Assembly (NCBI GenBank): GCA_963842125.1
Contig: CAWJFE010000005.1
Span: forward strand, 744,001 to 808,000
DNA length: 64,000 bases
Direction of reading: 5' to 3'
Origin: CAWCWK01 sp963842125
GTDB lineage: Bacteria; Pseudomonadota; Alphaproteobacteria; Rhizobiales; CAWCWK01
Positions 1 to 8,014 of the stretch are shown here, piece after piece. Position 1 is the stretch's first letter; each line of letters starts with the position of its first letter. The position numbers were made by a program, and so were the translations under genes. A model generated the notes under the pieces. That model was not told where the DNA came from. It searched no databases and saw only the letters and a list, made by a program, of their open reading frames with translations.

Positions 1-306
1 GCGCGGGTTGAGCGAGCCGAACGGGTCCTGAAACACCATCTGGATGTCTTGGCGAACCGCCTTAAGACGTCTCCCGCGAAGCGCAGCGATCGAGGTGCCG
101 TTGAACTCGACTGTTCCGGCGGTCGGCGTTTCGAGAAGCATCAGGGTCCGACCGAGCGTGCTCTTGCCGCAACCCGATTCTCCGACCACGCCGAGGATCT
201 CACCGTCTTTGAGGTCGAACGAGACGCCGTTGAGGGCCTTCACGGCCGGTCCGTCCTTCGTCGGATAATGCTTGGTCAGACCGGTCGCCGTCAGCAGCGC
301 GCTCAT
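1..306 (-). CDS. ABC transporter ATP-binding protein, peptide/nickel type (DppF/OppF-like), cut by window edge
   Basis: This is the N-terminal 102 residues of an ATPase that powers uptake through an inner-membrane importer; the rest lies beyond base 1. The Walker A motif GESGCGKS and a Q-loop reading MVFQDPFGSLNPR are visible, the latter being typical of the OppF/DppF branch. The ATG overlaps the stop of the upstream ATPase gene (ATGA at 303-306), so the two should be translationally coupled. It belongs with the binding protein and permeases that run rightward from 1418. The signature and Walker B motifs cannot be checked here. The family call is firm; the substrate is unknown. Confidence 0.93.
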   Translation of the reverse strand, partial: MSALLTATGLTKHYPTKDGPAVKALNGVSFDLKDGEILGVVGESGCGKSTLGRTLMLLETPTAGTVEFNGTSIAALRGRRLKAVRQDIQMVFQDPFGSLNPR

Positions 307-1280
307 GATGCCGGGTTCCAACAGGTGGCGGTATGCGTCCCGTTGCCGACCGTCGGGGGATCCTTCACGCAGGCCTCGACGGCGGCGTGGCATCGGTCGC
401 GGAATCGGCATCCGTCAAGGCGCTGATCGGGCGGCGGCACGAAGCCTTTGATGGCCGGCAGTGTCGTGCCCGGCGCGTTGGCGGCCGGAACGGTGTCGAG
501 AAGCGCTTCGGTATAGCGGTGTAAAGGCTTTGCAAAAACGTCTTGGGTCGATCCGGTCTCGATCACCCGGCCGGCATACATCACGACGGCGCGGGCGCAG
601 GTTTCGGCAACCACGCCGAGATCGTGCGTGACCAAGAGGCAGGCCGTGCCCAATTCGCTCTGCATCTCCTTGATGAGGTCGAGAATCTGCGCCTGTACGG
701 TCACGTCGAGCGCGGTCGTCGGCTCGTCGGCGATCAGCAGAGCCGGCTCGCAAGCCAGCGCCATCGCGATCATGACCCTCTGCCTCTGTCCGCCCGAGAG
801 CTGAAACGGATACTTCGCGCGAAACGCGTCGCTCGACGGCATTCGAACGAGGTCGAGCAGCCGCGCGATCTCGCTCATGCGCTCGCGCCCCGTCATCCGC
901 CGGTGGATCGTCAGAACTTCGCCGATCTGATCGCCGATCGTCATGACCGGATTGAGCGAGGTCATCGGCTCTTGGAAGATCATGGCGATGCGGTTGCCGC
1001 GTAGGCCGTTCATGCGCTCTTCGCCGAGCCCGAGGAGGTCCTCGCCTTCGAACGCGATGCGCCCGCTTGTGGCGCGGACGGCGGGTCTTGGCAGCAAGCC
1101 CAGGATCGACAGGGCGGTAATCGTCTTGCCGCAGCCCGACTCGCCGACCAACCCGACCATCTCGCCGCGTGCGACGTCGAATGACACGTCCTCGACGAGA
1201 GGGCCGATGTCGGCCGCAAGGGTGAGGCCGCTAACGCGCAAGACCCAATCCGGCTCGCTCATCATGCTCATCGATGTCAC
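303..1280 (-). CDS. ABC transporter ATP-binding protein, peptide/nickel type (DppD/OppD-like)
   Basis: A cytoplasmic ATPase of 325 residues that would energise a peptide-type importer. Walker A GESGCGKT is near residues 46-53, the Q-loop MIFQEPMTSLNP near 100-111, the signature LSGGQRQRV at 161-169 and Walker B LLIADEP at 181-187. The C-terminus carries the cysteine-containing extension typical of oligopeptide ATPases (CRFRDRC, then AVEAC). Its stop overlaps the start of the second ATPase. It is transcribed away from the binding-protein gene at 1418, so one divergent promoter region serves both arms. Several Met codons lie at the N-terminus (residues 1, 4, 6, 7), so the exact start is uncertain by a few residues. 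Confidence 0.95.
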   Translation of the reverse strand: MTSMSMMSEPDWVLRVSGLTLAADIGPLVEDVSFDVARGEMVGLVGESGCGKTITALSILGLLPRPAVRATSGRIAFEGEDLLGLGEERMNGLRGNRIAMIFQEPMTSLNPVMTIGDQIGEVLTIHRRMTGRERMSEIARLLDLVRMPSSDAFRAKYPFQLSGGQRQRVMIAMALACEPALLIADEPTTALDVTVQAQILDLIKEMQSELGTACLLVTHDLGVVAETCARAVVMYAGRVIETGSTQDVFAKPLHRYTEALLDTVPAANAPGTTLPAIKGFVPPPDQRLDGCRFRDRCHAAVEACVKDPPTVGNGTHTATCWNPAS

Positions 1281-1293
1281 GGCCCCCGATCTC

Positions 1294-1308
1294 CCGTTCG
1301 GCGAACGG
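1294..1308. promoter_or_regulatory. 15-bp perfect palindrome, candidate operator between divergent ABC genes
   Basis: CCGTTCG, one central G, then CGAACGG forms a perfect inverted repeat 14 bases upstream of the ATPase start and about 110 bases upstream of the binding-protein start. It sits in the shared intergenic region of 1281-1417. A regulator-binding role is inference; no regulator gene for this cluster lies in the window. Confidence 0.3.
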
Positions 1309-1417
1309 CACGCGACGCGCTTGTGATTGGTATTTAAGTGGGCTAGCCATAGTGTGACAACGGCACAACAGGCAACCCCCGCTCGTGTCCTGCTCGGTAT
1401 CTTTGGGAGGAGATCTC

Positions 1418-2908
1418 ATGAAGTTCGCCATCACCCTCTTGGCTTCCACCATGCTCGCCAGCCAGGCGTTCGCCGCGACGCTGGAGGTCGCCGTCGATGC
1501 GTCGCCATCGGGGCTAGATCCGCACGTCGCGACGGCCTTCTCCTCGTTCCAGGTGATCGACGGCACGGTCTACGAAGGGCTGACGGCACTCTCGCCGGAC
1601 CTGGAGATCGTGCCCGGTCTGGCGGAGACCTGGGAGATCTCGGACGACAAGAAGACCTATACCTTCACCTTGCGCGACGGCATCGTGTTCCACGACGGCT
1701 CCGATATGACGGCGGAGGATGTCATCGCAAGCATGGAGCGCGTGCTGGCCGAGGCGATAGGATCGCCCTTGGCGAGCCGCCTCAGCGCCGTCGAGAGCAT
1801 GGAAGCGAGCGACGAGCGGACGGTCGTCCTAACGCTGTCCACGCCGTCCTCGCCGCTCCTCTCTTCGCTTTCCACGATCGCGATCGTGCCGTCAGAGTAC
1901 AAGGACGACACCGAAACGCTTCAGCGGACCACGGTCGGTACCGGCCCCTTCAAGCTCACCGAATGGCAACCCAACGTCGCGCTTCGCTTCGAGGCCAACG
2001 GGGATTATTGGGAGGAGGGCCTGCCCAAGCTGGACGGCGTGAATTTCAACATCGTGCCGGAAAGCGCGACCCGGCAGGTCGGCCTGCAAGGCGGGCAGTA
2101 CCATATGCTCCCCCATATCGATGCGCCGACCGCATTGCAGCTCCAGTCGCAACCGAACGCGCAATTGTTCGACACGCTCGAGCTCGCCTATTCGCTCATC
2201 GGCATGAATGTGAGCCGGCCGCCGCTCGACAACCCGATGGTTCGTGAGGCGCTCAACTACGCCATCAATCGCGATGATATCGTGCAGGCCGCCCTCTTCG
2301 GCGCCGGCGTTCCGGGCGGACCGCTATCGCCTGCGCTCGACAATTTCGCGCTGCCGGTCGATCAGTTCGGCTGTTTTGGCACAGACCCCGAGAAGGCGAA
2401 GGCGCTCCTAGTCGAGGCCGGTGTCTCAACGCCGATCCAGCTCGAGCTCCTCGTTCTGCCCCGCGATGATACGAAGGCCATCGCCCAGGTCGTCCAGCAA
2501 CAGCTCGCCGCGGTCGGCGTCGAGCTGACGCTCGACATTCCGGAGATCGGGAAGTTCGTGCAGGACTGGCGCAATAGCGAGTTCGACATGTTCGTCTCGC
2601 TCAACTCGGGCACGATCGAGCCGGACGACTATTTCTACCGGACCTTCCGGTCCGGCGGTTCGACCAACGTCTTCCAATACGAGAACGCCGAATTGGACGC
2701 GCTGCTCGATCAGGGGCGCCAGGAGACGGAACCGGCGGCGCGCAAGGCGGTCTACGAGGACGTGCAGCGCAGCTTGGCCTGCGACGGACCGGCCGCCTTC
2801 CTCACCTATGGCCAGCTCTACACGGCCGCCTCGAACGATGTGTCGGGCTACACCATCTATCCGAACCGGTCGCTGTCGTCGCTCAAGAGCGTGACGCTCG
2901 GCGAGTAA
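1418..2908 (+). CDS. ABC transporter substrate-binding protein, SBP family 5 (peptide/opine type)
   Basis: A periplasmic solute receptor of 496 residues. The start at 1418 follows a strong GGGAGGAG ribosome site and begins a clear Sec signal peptide (MKFAITLLAS...SQAFA, cleavage near residue 19). Early in the mature protein the phrase GLDPHVATAF and the segment TAEDVIASMERV (TAEDV being the usual family 5 wording) match SBP_bac_5 receptors, and length is normal for the family. It heads the rightward operon with two permeases and pairs with the leftward ATPases. The ligand could be a peptide, opine or another small solute; the sequence does not say. Confidence 0.93.
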   Translation: MKFAITLLASTMLASQAFAATLEVAVDASPSGLDPHVATAFSSFQVIDGTVYEGLTALSPDLEIVPGLAETWEISDDKKTYTFTLRDGIVFHDGSDMTAEDVIASMERVLAEAIGSPLASRLSAVESMEASDERTVVLTLSTPSSPLLSSLSTIAIVPSEYKDDTETLQRTTVGTGPFKLTEWQPNVALRFEANGDYWEEGLPKLDGVNFNIVPESATRQVGLQGGQYHMLPHIDAPTALQLQSQPNAQLFDTLELAYSLIGMNVSRPPLDNPMVREALNYAINRDDIVQAALFGAGVPGGPLSPALDNFALPVDQFGCFGTDPEKAKALLVEAGVSTPIQLELLVLPRDDTKAIAQVVQQQLAAVGVELTLDIPEIGKFVQDWRNSEFDMFVSLNSGTIEPDDYFYRTFRSGGSTNVFQYENAELDALLDQGRQETEPAARKAVYEDVQRSLACDGPAAFLTYGQLYTAASNDVSGYTIYPNRSLSSLKSVTLGE

Positions 2909-2927
2909 CCGGTTCCTGACAGCAAGC

Positions 2928-2961
2928 CCAAGCGGCTCCCATCGAGAGGTCGGACGCTTGG
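2928..2961. promoter_or_regulatory. Intercistronic inverted repeat after the binding-protein gene
   Basis: CCAAGCG at 2928-2934 and CGCTTGG at 2955-2961 are perfect complements separated by 20 bases, lying 20 bases after the binding-protein stop and before the first permease. Such hairpins commonly stabilise the receptor message over the permease message. The stem is only 7 bp, so the call is tentative. Confidence 0.3.
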
Positions 2962-3066
2962 CGCCCGGCCTCCGTCGTGCGGGTCGTCGCGCAGATGCGA
3001 CGGGCGAAACGCCAGTCGCACGAACTTGGACGCCTCGAACCCGGACGCTTTCGAACGAGGACAGCT

Positions 3067-4017
3067 ATGGCCAAGCTCCTTGCCGGTCGCCTGATCGACC
3101 TCGTCATCGTCCTCTTCGGCGTGTCCGTCATCGCGTTCGCTTTCGTGCGAATGATCCCGGGCGATGCCGTCGCGATCATGCTGGGCGCCAATACGGAAGT
3201 GACGCCGGAGCGGCTGGAGGCCGTCCGCTCGCGCCTCGGCTTGGATCAGCCCGTCCTGACGCAATACGTGTCGTGGTTGAGCGACATCGTGCGCGGCGAT
3301 CTCGGCACGTCGATCTGGACGGGAACGCCGGTCGTCGACGAGATCGTCGGCCATATCTGGCCCACTCTCCAGTTGACGCTTTTGTCGCTCATGCTCGCCG
3401 TCGCGATGTCGATCCCGCTCGGCATCCTGATGGCGCGCCGGCGTGGCAAAAGCGGGGAGGCCGCCCTGCAAGCGGTGTCGGTCGTCGGCTTGACGGTACC
3501 GCCGTTCTGGCTCGGCATTCTTCTGATCCTGCTCGTGTCCGTCGCCGCACCGGGCGCCCAACTCCTCGGCTACGTACCGTTCACCGACGATCCGCTCGGC
3601 AACCTGCAGCGCCTCTTCCTACCGGCGGTCTGCCTGAGCCTGCCGATCACGGCCAATCTGGCGCGGCTGCTGCGCTCGACCTTGCTGGAGGCGCTCGGGC
3701 AGGACTACATCCGCACCGCGCGGGCTAAAGGCGTGTCCGAACGGCTCGTCCTCTATCGCCATGCGCTTCGTAACGCCCTCATCCCGTTCGTGACGAGCGT
3801 CGGCATCATGGCGGGTTATCTCCTGGGCGGGGCGATCGTCATCGAGCAGGTCTTCGCCATTCCGGGCCTCGGGCGTCTCATCCTCGGAGCCATCGCCGAG
3901 CGCAACTATCCGCTCATCCAGGCGACGATCCTCCTCGTCACCTGCGCCTTCGTGCTGGTGAACTTCCTGGTCGATCTTCTCTATGCCGTGATCGATCCAA
4001 GAGTCGCTGAGACATGA
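3067..4017 (+). CDS. ABC transporter permease, DppB/OppB-like
   Basis: An inner-membrane permease of 316 residues. The start at ATG 3067 follows an AGGACA ribosome site and opens directly with the first membrane segment (LIDLVIVLFGVSVIAFAFV). The phrase RMIPGDAV and the conserved TARAKGVSERLVLYRHALRNALIPF coupling loop (EAA-type) identify the DppB branch. It ends in YAVIDPRV, the usual family ending. It is followed 13 bases later by the partner permease. It should dimerise with DppC-like at 4031 and dock the two ATPases encoded leftward from 1280. Confidence 0.94.
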   Translation: MAKLLAGRLIDLVIVLFGVSVIAFAFVRMIPGDAVAIMLGANTEVTPERLEAVRSRLGLDQPVLTQYVSWLSDIVRGDLGTSIWTGTPVVDEIVGHIWPTLQLTLLSLMLAVAMSIPLGILMARRRGKSGEAALQAVSVVGLTVPPFWLGILLILLVSVAAPGAQLLGYVPFTDDPLGNLQRLFLPAVCLSLPITANLARLLRSTLLEALGQDYIRTARAKGVSERLVLYRHALRNALIPFVTSVGIMAGYLLGGAIVIEQVFAIPGLGRLILGAIAERNYPLIQATILLVTCAFVLVNFLVDLLYAVIDPRVAET

Positions 4018-4030
4018 GGGTGGCGGAGAC

Positions 4031-4921
4031 ATGAGCGTGATCGTCTCTGAAACATCGGCGCAGGGCGTCGCTGCGAGCCGCCTCGCTACGCGCGCGTGGC
4101 GAGGTCTCTCAGGCCGCTCGACGCTTTTCATCGTGTCGCTCAGCCTCCTCGTTACGCTGGTCTTCGCGGCCGTCGCTGCTCCGCTGATCGCGCCCTACGA
4201 CCCGCTCCACCAAGACATCCTCGCCCGGATGAAAGGACCGACCGGCGCGCATTGGCTCGGCACCGATCAATTCGGGCGCGACGTCCTCTCCCGCATCCTC
4301 TACGGGCTTCGCTCCTCGCTCGCCATCTCCGTCGTCGCCGTCCTCTGTGCCCTTATCGTGGGCGGTACGATCGGCCTGGTCGCCGCATTCTATCGCGGTT
4401 GGACGGAACGCATCTTTATGCGTCTCATGGACATGCTCTTCGCGTTCCCCGTGATGCTGCTCGCGATCGGCGTCATCGCGGTCATGGGGCCGGGCGCCGT
4501 CCCCACCACGGTCGCCATCGCCGTCGTCTACACGCCCATCTTCGCGCGCCTCGTGCGCGGGCCGGCGATGGTGGTGTGCGAGAGCGACTATGTCGACAGC
4601 GCCCGAGCGATCGGCGCATCGGACGTGCGCATCCTATTCATCCACGTCCTGCCGAACCTCGTCAGCGTCATCCTCGTCCAGACCTCGCTTCTGATGTCGG
4701 CGGCGATCCTGGTCGAGGCGTCGCTCTCCTTCCTCGGGCTCGGCACACAGCCTCCGACGCCGTCGTTGGGCATGATGCTGTCGGAAGGCCGCAACTTCCT
4801 CTTCCTCGCGCCCTGGCCGGCCGTGTTCGCCGGCCTCGCCATCCTCCTCGTCGCCTTCGCGCTCAACCTTTTCGGAGACGTCCTGCGCGACGATCTCGAT
4901 CCCAGGCTGAGGGGAAGCTGA
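4031..4921 (+). CDS. ABC transporter permease, DppC/OppC-like
   Basis: A 296-residue inner-membrane permease. The N-terminal OppC-type phrase LIAPYDPLHQD, then HWLGTDQFGRDVLSRILYGLRSSL, is diagnostic for the DppC half of peptide importers. The coupling loop ESDYVDSARAIGASDVRILF and the late motif SFLGLGTQPPTPSLGMML are also canonical. It closes the rightward arm of the first ABC cluster. The reading frame is intact and the length is normal. Confidence 0.94.
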   Translation: MSVIVSETSAQGVAASRLATRAWRGLSGRSTLFIVSLSLLVTLVFAAVAAPLIAPYDPLHQDILARMKGPTGAHWLGTDQFGRDVLSRILYGLRSSLAISVVAVLCALIVGGTIGLVAAFYRGWTERIFMRLMDMLFAFPVMLLAIGVIAVMGPGAVPTTVAIAVVYTPIFARLVRGPAMVVCESDYVDSARAIGASDVRILFIHVLPNLVSVILVQTSLLMSAAILVEASLSFLGLGTQPPTPSLGMMLSEGRNFLFLAPWPAVFAGLAILLVAFALNLFGDVLRDDLDPRLRGS

Positions 4922-5499
4922 ACCTCTTCGATCAGGCCGCCCCAACGATGCTCGAAAGCAATTTTTGTTCGATATCGCCGTCGGCCAAGTCGCACGTCAT
5001 CTCGGTGACGCCGATGTGAACGCAGCGTTCGAGGCATTGTCGCAGCAGTTGGCAAGCAACGAAGAGCGCTGACATAATGGCCAGATCCGATCGAGGTGAG
5101 AATGTCCACCAGACGTATCCTGGGACATCCCTGGCATCGTAGGCGTCGCCGCTGATGGGCAAGGACGGTCGCTGACCGGTCGCGCTTGCATCGCGGGTAG
5201 ATACCCCCCCTTCGTTGCCGAACGCGGCGATCCATAGCATCCGCTGCGAGCAAGCCCGGGGGTGCATGAATGCGCGATGCGATCTTGGAATGTCGCGGTA
5301 GCGCGCTTCGACGGACAAAGAAGCCGTTGATCGCCCCCCAAATGGGTATCGATCGCGATCGACGGACTGTGACAGAACAGCCGGGGCTGGCGGGCACAAT
5401 TGGAGGGACTGGGCGCGTTGCAACCATCGCAGCGCTTCGTCGTGGGGTCCGGCGGAGGTCGGGATCGACGATGGCCTCGTCGGCTCTTGGGGGGCAGCT
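4922..5499. other. Intergenic gap with no supported gene; weak terminator-like hairpin near its start
   Basis: No convincing gene is seen in this 578-base gap. Short open frames on both strands have no family resemblance and no good ribosome site. TGCT-CGAA-AGCA at 4949-4960 followed by ATTTTT could be a weak intrinsic terminator for the permease operon. The right end must contain the promoter of the LysE-type gene, but no clear -35/-10 pair stands out. It may hold an eroded regulator gene, which I could not demonstrate. Confidence 0.4.
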
Positions 5500-6126
5500 A
5501 TGCCTACGTTTCTCGCCTCGATCGACCTGACGATGGTCGCGTTCATTTTCGCGACGACCGCCTTTCCGGGCCCGAATGCCGTATTGATGCTCACCATCGG
5601 TTCACGGATTGGCGTCGTCGGCGGCCTGCCCATACTCATCGGCATGGCTATCGGCAACGCAGCCGTCAAAGGGGTGACGGCGGCCGGCATGCGCTGGGCA
5701 GCTTCGCTCGATCCCCATGTGATCGAGACCGCACAATGGGCCGCCATCGCATTGCTGGTGTGGTTCACGTTTCGCATCCTGCGTCGATCCGGGCCACTAC
5801 GCGCCGCGGCGGCAGGCGATGGAATTGCCGTGTCAGGCGTCAGCCAGGCCTTCGATGGCTTCGGCTTTCAGCTGAGCAACCCAAAGGTCTGGGTGACCGG
5901 CTTTGCGGCTGCTGCGCTTTTCTGCACGCCTGAACTGGACGAACTCGGGCACGCCCTTGCATTCTCGACCGTCGCATTTCCGGCGGTCGTGATCGGGGCA
6001 GGGGTTTGGCTCGTAGCTGGCCGCTACGGGTCCCGGTGGCTGAGCGGTCCCCGTACTGTCCGCTTCCTGAACGTGACGCTCGTTGTCGTGCTGGCGTTGG
6101 CGGCGATCCCGGTCGTGATGGTCTAG
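5500..6126 (+). CDS. LysE/RhtB-family amino-acid exporter
   Basis: An inner-membrane exporter of 208 residues with about six hydrophobic segments. The N-terminal PGPNAVLM motif and the mid-protein QLSNPKVW motif match the LysE/RhtB translocator family, as does the length. The ATG follows a GGGGGGCAG ribosome site. Members export lysine, homoserine, threonine or other amino-acid-like compounds; substrate cannot be predicted. No LysR- or Lrp-type regulator is adjacent, which is somewhat unusual for the family. It stands alone between two transport clusters. Confidence 0.88.
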   Translation: MPTFLASIDLTMVAFIFATTAFPGPNAVLMLTIGSRIGVVGGLPILIGMAIGNAAVKGVTAAGMRWAASLDPHVIETAQWAAIALLVWFTFRILRRSGPLRAAAAGDGIAVSGVSQAFDGFGFQLSNPKVWVTGFAAAALFCTPELDELGHALAFSTVAFPAVVIGAGVWLVAGRYGSRWLSGPRTVRFLNVTLVVVLALAAIPVVMV

Positions 6127-6461
6127 GCAGGGTTCAATCAAGCAGGACGACATTGCGCCGGGCAGCGCGGCGGTGTGTTCAAGCATGTTCGGCTCGTTAG
6201 GAGGAGCGGCGCCATCTCGGCTTTCCAATACGCGCAGAAGGATCAAGCGGGACGAGGATCGCTATGAGGCACCGCCATTTTCCGTCGATCCTAGGCCCGA
6301 TGCTGTCCTACACCTTCTGCGAAACGGCCGACACGGCCGGAACTGTTGCGACATAGGGCGCAAGCGCGGCGGCGTTGACAGCCTCCGCGACGGTGGCGAG
6401 AACGTGTCACGGCGCCTGCGCCGATAACAACAATACGAAGCATTTCGGGAGAGAGACGAAC
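6127..6461. other. Intergenic gap upstream of the first tct operon; possible -35 element
   Basis: No gene is supported in these 335 bases. A consensus-like TTGACA lies at 6375-6380, about 80 bases before the tctC start, but the hexamer 17 bases downstream (GAGAAC) is a poor -10, so a promoter here is only a possibility. Confidence 0.35.
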
Positions 6462-7454
6462 ATGACACGCACCCGTGTTGATTTGCGCGCCGGTACGGCC
6501 CGCCTTGCCCTCGGCGTAGCGCTCGCCGTCGGCGTCGCCGCCGTTGCGGTCGGCCCAGCCTCGGCGCAGGACTTCCCCGAGCGACCGATCAACCTCATCG
6601 CGCCCTTCAACGCCGGCGGCGGCACCGACCTGTTGCTGCGCGGCTTCGCGCCACATTTCGCCGAGGCGCTGGGTGGCGACGCGTTCGTCTCCAACATGGC
6701 CGGCGGTTCCGGCACGGTGGCGGCCGGTGCGCTCGCGGGCCAGCGGCCCGACGGCTATCAGCTCGGCTATTTCTCGATCACGGTCTCCACCATCCAGCCG
6801 CAGATCAAGGACGTTCCCTACGACGTGGATAGCTGGACGCCGATCTGCGCCGTCGCGGCATCGCCGACCATCCTCTTCGTCAACGCCGACAGCCCCTTCG
6901 AGACGATCGACGATGTGGTCGAGGCGGTGAATGCCGAGCCGGGCAAGTACGTCTTCGGCTCGTCCGGCCCCGGCGCGATGACGCACCTGACGACGGTCGC
7001 AGCCTTTGCCGGTCTCGACATTCTCGACAAGCTTAAGCATTTGCCGTTCCAGGGTTCGGGCCCTGCGCTACAGGCGATGGCCGCCGGCACGATCCAGTTC
7101 TTCGGCGATACCGAGATCCTGATGACGCGCGGCGATTTCCGCCCACTCGTCACCTTCAACGCCGAGCGCCTGGAGGCCTATCCGGACGTGCCGACGGCCA
7201 CCGAAGTCGGCATCGAGCCGCCGCTCAACGAGCTTTACCTCTGGGGCGGTCTCTTCGCGCCGGCCGGGATCGAGGACGACGTGAAGGCGAAGCTCTCGGC
7301 GGCCTGCGAAACGGCTGTCGCTTCGGACGGCTTCAAGGAGTTCGCCGAGCAGACGAGCACCGTCATCGCCTACCAGGACGCCGATGCGTTCGATGCCTTC
7401 TATCGCGCGCAATACGAGGCGAACGCCGCCCTGATCGAGGCGGCCGGCCTCTAG
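6462..7454 (+). CDS. tctC: Tripartite tricarboxylate transporter substrate-binding protein
   Basis: A periplasmic receptor of 330 residues for a TTT-family secondary importer. The start follows GGGAGAGAGACGA and begins a twin-Arg-free Sec signal (hydrophobic stretch LALGVALAVGVAAVAVG, cleavage near PASAQD). The mature start DFPERPINLIAPFNAGGGTDLLLR is the classic Bug/TctC ligand loop, and the later SSGPGAMTHLTT and GTIQFFGD segments also fit. It leads the operon tctC-tctB-tctA. Ligands of the family are di- and tricarboxylates and related acids; which one is unknown. Confidence 0.93.
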   Translation: MTRTRVDLRAGTARLALGVALAVGVAAVAVGPASAQDFPERPINLIAPFNAGGGTDLLLRGFAPHFAEALGGDAFVSNMAGGSGTVAAGALAGQRPDGYQLGYFSITVSTIQPQIKDVPYDVDSWTPICAVAASPTILFVNADSPFETIDDVVEAVNAEPGKYVFGSSGPGAMTHLTTVAAFAGLDILDKLKHLPFQGSGPALQAMAAGTIQFFGDTEILMTRGDFRPLVTFNAERLEAYPDVPTATEVGIEPPLNELYLWGGLFAPAGIEDDVKAKLSAACETAVASDGFKEFAEQTSTVIAYQDADAFDAFYRAQYEANAALIEAAGL

Positions 7455-7476
7455 GCGAAGCCCACCGGCGCGGACG

Positions 7477-7522
7477 GGGCGTGCCGGCCTCGGTTGTCGA
7501 GATCGGCACGTCCGCCCGTTTT
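7477..7522 (+). terminator. Hairpin followed by TTTT between tctC and tctB
   Basis: GGGCGTGCCG (7477-7486) pairs with CGGCACGTCC (7504-7513), 10 bp including one G-U pair, with a 17-base loop, and is followed by GCCCGTTTT. It begins 22 bases after the tctC stop. It may act as a leaky terminator or RNA-stability element that makes the binding protein more abundant than the membrane subunits. Confidence 0.55.
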
Positions 7523-7551
7523 GCCATTCTCTCCTCGCAAGGAGCGTGCTG

Positions 7552-8007
7552 ATGGGTCGTCTGGCCAATGAGCGGGCCGCGATCGCTCTCGTCCTTTTCC
7601 TGACGGGGGCGGCGCTGGTCGTCTCGACCTTCGGGCTGAACTTCGCCGATCTCGGCGGCGCCTTCAGCCCGATGTTCTTCCCCCGCATCGTATTGATGAT
7701 CTGGCTCGTGCTGGCAGCCGTCAATCTCGTCATCGACGTGCTGGCCAGGCGGCGGGGCGAGGACTTCCTCTATCTGCGCGTCGGGTTGATCTCGCTGGCG
7801 GTCTTGGCCTACGTGCAGCTTCTCATTCCCCTCGGCTTCTTCATCTGCTCGGCCGTGTTCGGGGTGCTGGTGCTGATCCTCCTCGGCGTGCGCGGACCGA
7901 TAGCGCTCGTGCTGGTGGGCCTCGGCGTGCCGCTGGCCCTCGTCGGGCTTTTCAACCACGTGCTGACGATGCCACTACCCAATTCGCCGTTCGTTTGGTG
8001 GCTGTGA
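7552..8007 (+). CDS. tctB: Tripartite tricarboxylate transporter small membrane subunit
   Basis: A 151-residue, four-helix integral membrane protein, the small subunit of the TTT importer. I chose ATG 7552 because the AAGGAG site at 7539-7544 is well spaced from it and too close to the in-frame GTG at 7546. The FGLNFADLGGAFSPMFFPRIV segment and the overall short, hydrophobic layout match TctB. It lies between tctC and tctA, with tctA starting 7 bases after its stop. Confidence 0.88.
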   Translation: MGRLANERAAIALVLFLTGAALVVSTFGLNFADLGGAFSPMFFPRIVLMIWLVLAAVNLVIDVLARRRGEDFLYLRVGLISLAVLAYVQLLIPLGFFICSAVFGVLVLILLGVRGPIALVLVGLGVPLALVGLFNHVLTMPLPNSPFVWWL

Positions 8008-8014
8008 GGATTCG

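Noticed and set aside
4932..5777. Long leftward frame across the gap before the LysE-type gene
   Set aside because: Half of it is antisense to the LysE-type gene; the rest has no domain resemblance and no good start. An eroded gene cannot be excluded.
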